A DNA stretch of 64,000 bases from Cryptomeria japonica. Lineage: Eukaryota; Streptophyta; Pinopsida; Cupressales; Cupressaceae. Location: assembly GCF_030272615.1 (NCBI RefSeq), contig NC_081408.1, positions 400,177,889 through 400,241,888 on the forward strand, read 5' to 3'. The notes under the pieces are model-generated. The model did not search any database and had not been told where the DNA came from. It saw nothing but the letters and a program-made list of their open reading frames with translations. Positions 58,960 through 64,000 of the stretch are shown here, piece after piece. The position numbers and the translations under genes are program-made. The first letter of the stretch is position 1, and every line of letters begins with the position of its first letter.

Positions 58960-59503
58960 TAATAAGGATTTTGAGGAAGAGGAGGTCTCGGAAAAGGTTA
59001 TGTGCTCTATTGGAAATGACTTGGATTTAATTCATAAGAGTTTGTCAAATTCTCCTTCCTTAAATCCATTTGAGGTCCCTGTTAATATCTCTCAAGATGA
59101 TCCAAAACGAGTGGTTCTTCAGGAAGTGGCCCTGTCTCATCAGCCATCTCTGGTTAAAACGCCCATTAGATCTTATATTGCCCAGGTTCAGCTGAATTTC
59201 CCTAACACTATAGTGTCCCTGGGCAGGGGTAGACCTCCAAAGAATTGTAAAACTCAGTTGGAAAATGATGCTGGTATTCAACAAGTTTTGTCATCTTCCC
59301 CTGGGTTTAAGAAGGCTGCCATATTGTCCTTTGGGAATGGAAAAGGTAGTGGTTCCTTCAAATCGAAAAAAAAGTGTGTTATCAGTCCTCCGGTAACTAG
59401 ATCTGTTGCGGTCAAGCGAAGCTTACATACAAGCTTTGGGGAGAATTGTTCTTCTCCCATTAATGAAAAGAGAGGAGTTTCAACCTCCCCTCGAGATCAA
59501 TGA
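58960..59503 (+). pseudogene. LINE ORF1, C-terminal part
   Basis: Enters in frame near 58960 (KDFEEEEVSEKV), open to TGA 59501-59503. Contains TPIRSYIAQVQLN and GRGRPPKN, equivalent to SPIQSYILQTKLN and GRPPKRKR in the copy at 6270-6509, then a basic Ser-rich tail. The nucleic-acid-binding N-terminal domain is missing through truncation. The GRPPK core resembles an AT-hook. Confidence 0.7.
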
Positions 59504-62500
59504 AGATTATCTCATGGAATGTTAGGGGCTTAAATGCCCCTAACAAGAGACGCTTGATCAAGTCTCAGTTAGACTTGGTTAAGTGGGATATAGGTTTGCT
59601 TCAGGAGACTAAACTTTCATTGGAGAACTTCATTTTTTTATTTTCTTCTTGAAAAAAGTGGAAGTTTTTTTCTTGTCCGGCTGCTGGGGCATCGGGAGGC
59701 TTGGCTTTGTTATGGAATGATTTTGCAGTTGATGTGAAATTGGTTGTGTCTGAGCCAAATTGGATGTTGTCATTAGTTTCATTCAGATCTTCTAGCTTTA
59801 AAGTTTGGGTGTTTAACATTTATGCTCCCTCAGGTATCTTGGCTAAATACAATCTTTGGCAAGAGCTCATTAGGGTGTCATCCCCCCTTAGGAATCATTC
59901 TTTTGTCATTTTTGGGGGAGATTTTAATGCTATTTTGGATCTTACTGAAAAATTGGGGGGGGGATCTATCCAAATAAGAAGTCTATGGATGATTTTAATG
60001 CATTCATTTTTGACATGTCTCTTTTTGATTGTAAACCTAATAATGGCCTATTCACATGGACGAACATGAGGAAAAATTTCTCTCAGATTGTGGAAAGATT
60101 GGATAAATTTTTACTCTCATCTAATTGGTTCGATTCAGACATTGAGTTTTTCTCTTCCATTCTTCCCTTGTCTGGGTCAGATCATTTTTCGGTCTCTCTG
60201 ACTGTGGTAAGGGATAGACCTTCACAAAAACTTCCTTTTAGTTTGAGCCAATGTGGTTTAGGGATCCCTCTTTTCTTCCCCTCCTGCGGCAATGGTGGGG
60301 AGAGGCTCCATTCTTTAGAGGTTCTAGAATGTTCCAGTTGGTCAAGAAGATTAGTTTTTTAAAATTTAATATTAGGAGATGGAACTCCCTTCATTTCAAG
60401 AATATTTTTGAAGAAAAACAAAGGAATTTAGATATGTTAGAGGTTCTGAATAGGCAAGTCTTGCAGCATGGTTTGGGATCTAAGGTATTGGATGAAATCA
60501 GGTCTCTTAGGAGTGAATTAGACGAAATTTTGGCTAGAGAGGAGGTTTATTGGAGACAAAAGTCTCGGGAGTTATGGCTAACTAATGGTGATAAGAACAC
60601 AAATTTTTTCCATGCTAGTACTAAAATGAAAAGGGTCAGGAGTAGGATTTCTTGTATTCAGGATAGCCAGCGGAATATTCTCTTTGAGGATGGGGATATC
60701 TCTAAGGAAGTGATTAAGTTTTTTAAGAATCTTCTTTCATCTGAGAAAATTGATGAATCTAACAATATCTCATCTCTCATTCCCTCTCTTGTTTCTCCCA
60801 AGGATAATAGAATGTTAATGTCTCCTTTTTCAATAGAAGAGATTAAGGGGGTTGTTTTTTCTATGAACCCGGATAAGGCTCCTGGGCCTGATTGTTTTAC
60901 TCCTTTGTTTTTTCAGAAATGTTGGGATTTTGTGGGTCAGGATGTCCTTTTGGCTTAGAAGAAGCTAGGAGAAATAGGTCTATCCTTAAAGAAATGAACA
61001 CTACCTTAATTGTCATTTTACCTAAGAAAGAGGACCCTAAAACCTTCACAGATTTTCGTCCCATAGCTTTATGTAACACCATTTATAAGATATTTTCCAA
61101 AGTAATTGCTATGAGGTTGGCCATTCTTTTACCAAGAATAATCTCCCTTGAGCAAGGAGGTTTTGTTCCTCAAAGGGAAACTCCTGAAGGGGCTATAGTT
61201 GCTCATGAGGTCTTACATTCGATCTCTGTCCAGAAATACCCTGCCATGATCCTTAAGTTAGACATGATGAAAGCTTATGATAGGGTTGAATGGAATGCAT
61301 TAAAAATTGTCCTGTTAAGGTTGGGTTTCTCCCTGGCTTGGATAAAATGGATTATGGCTTGTATTTCCTCGGCAAGATTTTTGGTTCTCATTAATGGGTC
61401 CCCTTGTGGTTTCTTCCACTCTTCTAGGGGTTTAAGGAAAGGGGACCTGCTCTCACCTTTTTTATTTATCTTATTAGCTGAAGCTCTGAGTCGGGCAATT
61501 GACTCAGCTCGTGAGACCAGTTTATGGAAGGGTATCAAAATTCAGAATTTTGATCAGAAGATTTCCCATTGCCTTTTTGCTGATGACACCCTCTTATTTG
61601 GTTGTGCAACCTTGAAGGAGGGTTGAGTTATTGATCAAGTAATCAAGAATTATGCAACTTTTTCGGGTCAAAAGGTCAACAAGGAAAAATCTAAGATTTT
61701 TTTCTTAAATACTCACTCCCTACTCTAGGATAAGCTTCAAAAGTTTTGGGGTTTCCAACTTGGGGATCTCCCTTGCACTTATCTAGGAGTTCCTTTTTTT
61801 CTAATAAGGTTAAGGTTAGTTTTTGCAATAAAGTAGTTTCTGGGGTGTCTAAGAAAATCCTAGCATGGAATCACAAATGGATCACCATGGCTGGGAAAAT
61901 TGTGTTGATTAAATTTGTACTAAATGCGGTGTCAATTTACTTAATGTCAATTCTAAAAGCTCCAAAGGCTTTTATTGTCAGTTTAAAGGATACTCTGAGA
62001 TCTTTCCTTTGAAATAACAATAGGGATGGGAAATCTAGGATCCCCTTGTTAGCTTGGGATAAGGTTTGTCTTCCTAAGGAACTTGGGGGGGCTGGAATTC
62101 GTAGTTTGGAAAATCAAAATCTGGCCTTGGGGGCCAAGTTAGTGTGGAAATTGTATGATAATCCAGCATCCCTTTGGGCTAGAATCATGTTCACTAAGTA
62201 TCTTTCTAATGGATCTAGGGAGTCTGTTTTTAGGGCCTTGACTCTGCCTAAGGGGTTGGCTATTTGTAATTTCATGGGAAAATGTAGAAGTGTCTTACTG
62301 TCGTATCTTTCTTGGGTTGTGCATAAGGGTACGAAAATTAGATTTTGGGATGATGCCTGGAATGGTTATTGTCCTATGGATTCTATTAGGGATTGGTCTC
62401 CCTTGAAATCAATACTTCTAGATAAATGGGGGGTCTATTTATCATACTACTTTAATGTAGTTCATAATGGACATCTAGTGATGGCTCAATGGAAATCGAT

Positions 62501-63758
62501 TGAGTTTCTTCCTGTTAGCCCTAGTCTGAAAGAAGATTTTTATTCTATTCTTAAAGATAGACTTATCATTTTGTCTGAGAAGGATGATGAGCTGGTTTGT
62601 ACTAAGAGTTCATCTCGAAAATACTCAGTGAAAGATGGATACAACTCTCTTATGTTGGCTAAGGATCTCTCTTCTTGGCCTTACAAATTATTCTGGCATC
62701 CAGCATGTCTGCCGAAGGCTAGAGCTTTTGGTTGGTTTTTTGTTCAAGACAAGGTTCTAACAGAGATGAGACTGGATAGGATGGGTTTATCTGTTGTTTT
62801 CCCTTGTGTTTTGTGTAATCACAAATTGGAATCACCATCTCATCTTTTCCTTCATTATGATTTTTCTCTAGGATGTTGGAATTGGTTTTTTGAGAAGCTA
62901 GGATTGTCTTTTGTTTCTAGTGGGGACCTTCTCTCTCACTTCAAAGCTTGGCCTCTCTTGTTTTCCTCTTCTTTTTATGCCTGCCTTTGGATTATAGCCC
63001 CATCGATTATTGTTTGGAACATTTGGTTAGAAAGAAATAATAGGATCTTTAAAAAATCACCCACTTCACTTTCTGATATTTTAGTCAAGATAGAGGCTTC
63101 TATCTCAGAGGTGGTCTTGTCATATATTCATAAGAGTTTAGAAAATCTGACATGTTTTTCCCATTGGGATGGCATGATCACAAGGTCATGGAAATCTCTG
63201 TCTAGCATACCTTCTCACAGGTCAATTGCAAAGGTTATGGCTTTTAAAAATAAGAGAATTGTGGCCAGTTGGGCTCCTCCTCCTCCGGGTCATTTCAAAC
63301 TCCATTTTGATGGTGCTTCTAGGGGGGATCCGAGTATGTCTGGAGCTGGGATGGCCATTTTTTATCATAATGCAGTCCTAATTGCTGCTCAATGTCATGC
63401 TCTTGGGTCTCAATCAAACAATTTTGCTGAATGTCAAGCTTTGTCACTTGGGATTGATTTTGCTATTTCCCTTGGTATCAAACATCTTTCCATCCAGGGG
63501 GATTCAATGGTTGTTATTCAAAGTGTGTTGAACTGCAAAAGTAATTGTTGGCATTTAAAGCCCTTAATTGATCACATTTTGGAGAAATTATCCTTCTTTG
63601 ATACTTATGTATTATCTCATTGTTTTACAGAGATAAATAAACTGGCAGATTTTCTGGCTAATTTGGCTATTGACTCGGCTGTTATTCATAAGAATGTAGT
63701 TGTTGGTGACATTCCTCATGTTGTCCTCTTCGGGTATATGCCACATCCCAAAGATTAA
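59500..63758 (+). pseudogene. LINE ORF2: endonuclease, reverse transcriptase, zinc finger, RNase H
   Basis: ATG 59500 overlaps the ORF1 stop (ATGA). Endonuclease: MKIISWNVRGLN, GLLQETKLS, NIYAPSG, GGDFNAI and GSDHFSV (to about 60230). Reverse transcriptase: NPDKAPGPDCF, FTDFRPIALCN, KLDMMKAYDRVEW, GLRKGDLLSPFLF and catalytic FADD at 61576-61587. A zf-RVT region has ARAFGWFFVQD and CVLCNHKLESPSHLF (62690-62880). RNase H: FDGASRG, NFAECQAL, QGDSMVV and ADFLANLA (63290-63670). It copies the LINE RNA at a nicked target. Broken by stops near 59652, 61624, 61726 and 62011 and by frame changes near 59962 (a nine-G run), 60240, 60950 and 61800. From 62046 to 63758 it is open for 570 codons. Confidence 0.85.
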
Positions 63759-64000
63759 GTCATCTATTTTGAGTTATTATCTTCATTTCTTATTGAAGTA
63801 TATATGTTATCCTCTTCTCAGATCATTTTGTTTCTATTCGTCATGTGTTGATAGGAGGCTTTTACTTCTATTTTGCATATGGAGTATTTGTACATTCCTG
63901 TATCTGGGTTAGATGTTAATGTGTGTATTTCTTGAGGGATGGAGAGGTAATTTTTAGATGGCAAAATTTTGTGTTAGTATCTTCATTTCTTACTGAAGTA
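63759..64000 (+). other. LINE 3' UTR start
   Basis: T-rich, non-coding. Carries tatcttcatttcttattgaa at 63779 and nearly the same at 63979, at the window end. Confidence 0.5.

Larger units (their letters stand above)
58960..64000 (+). mobile_element. 5'-truncated L1-type LINE with RNase H, runs off the window
   Basis: Similarity begins inside ORF1 at about 58960 after AT-rich flank, then ORF1 end, ORF2 and the 3' UTR. The 5' truncation is typical of target-primed reverse transcription. The 3' end is beyond 64000, so the poly(A) tail and target duplication cannot be seen. Confidence 0.8.

Overview
The window looks like nuclear DNA of a seed plant with a large, repeat-filled genome. A conifer or other gymnosperm is plausible, but the sequence does not prove it. 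It is AT-rich and made almost entirely of retrotransposons at different stages of decay. No intact cellular gene, rRNA, tRNA or CRISPR array was found.

Layout: (1) 1-6590 holds non-LTR (LINE) debris: a LINE RNase H tail, a 568-codon gene of unknown function with three in-frame stops plus a truncated second copy of its 3' end, and a LINE ORF1 pseudogene with the first codons of ORF2. (2) 6590-10075 is anonymous AT-rich DNA with one possible LTR. (3) 10076-46135 is one nest. The outer element B is a Ty1/copia retrotransposon. Element A (11817-19356) sits in B's gag. A related solo LTR, E (20721-37231), sits in B's reverse transcriptase. Element D (21298-36642), a 15.3 kb Tat-like Ty3/gypsy element on the minus strand, sits in E. 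Element C (38596-45290) sits in B's 3' LTR. Target-site duplications support every insertion: gaaca/aaaca for B, gagtt/aagtt for A, aacac for E, gtaag for D and atcaa for C. (4) 46141-47903 is non-element DNA with an array of near-palindromic CACC/GGTG repeats. (5) 47904-56006 is element F, on the minus strand, flanked by cttta. (6) 56012-58960 is AT-rich DNA with nothing recognised. (7) 58960-64000 is a 5'-truncated LINE with endonuclease, reverse transcriptase and RNase H, running off the window.

The main discovery candidate is the shared design of A, C and F. Each has LTRs, a primer-binding site, a gag gene with four or five zinc knuckles, a polypurine tract, and one very long second ORF (ORF2, about 1,050-1,120 codons) in the place of pol. 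None has protease, integrase, reverse transcriptase or RNase H. ORF2 has an N-terminal globular region with motifs conserved among the three, then charged and coiled-coil regions. B shares gag type, LTR ends and a nearly identical polypurine block with A and C but carries copia pol remnants, so it resembles the autonomous partner such elements would need. Element D separately carries an antisense plant-mobile-domain ORF downstream of pol.

Most decayed ORFs keep one reading frame and are broken only by stop codons, often TAG or TAA where a relative or the family consensus has Gln. That fits slow C-to-T decay of methylated, silenced DNA.
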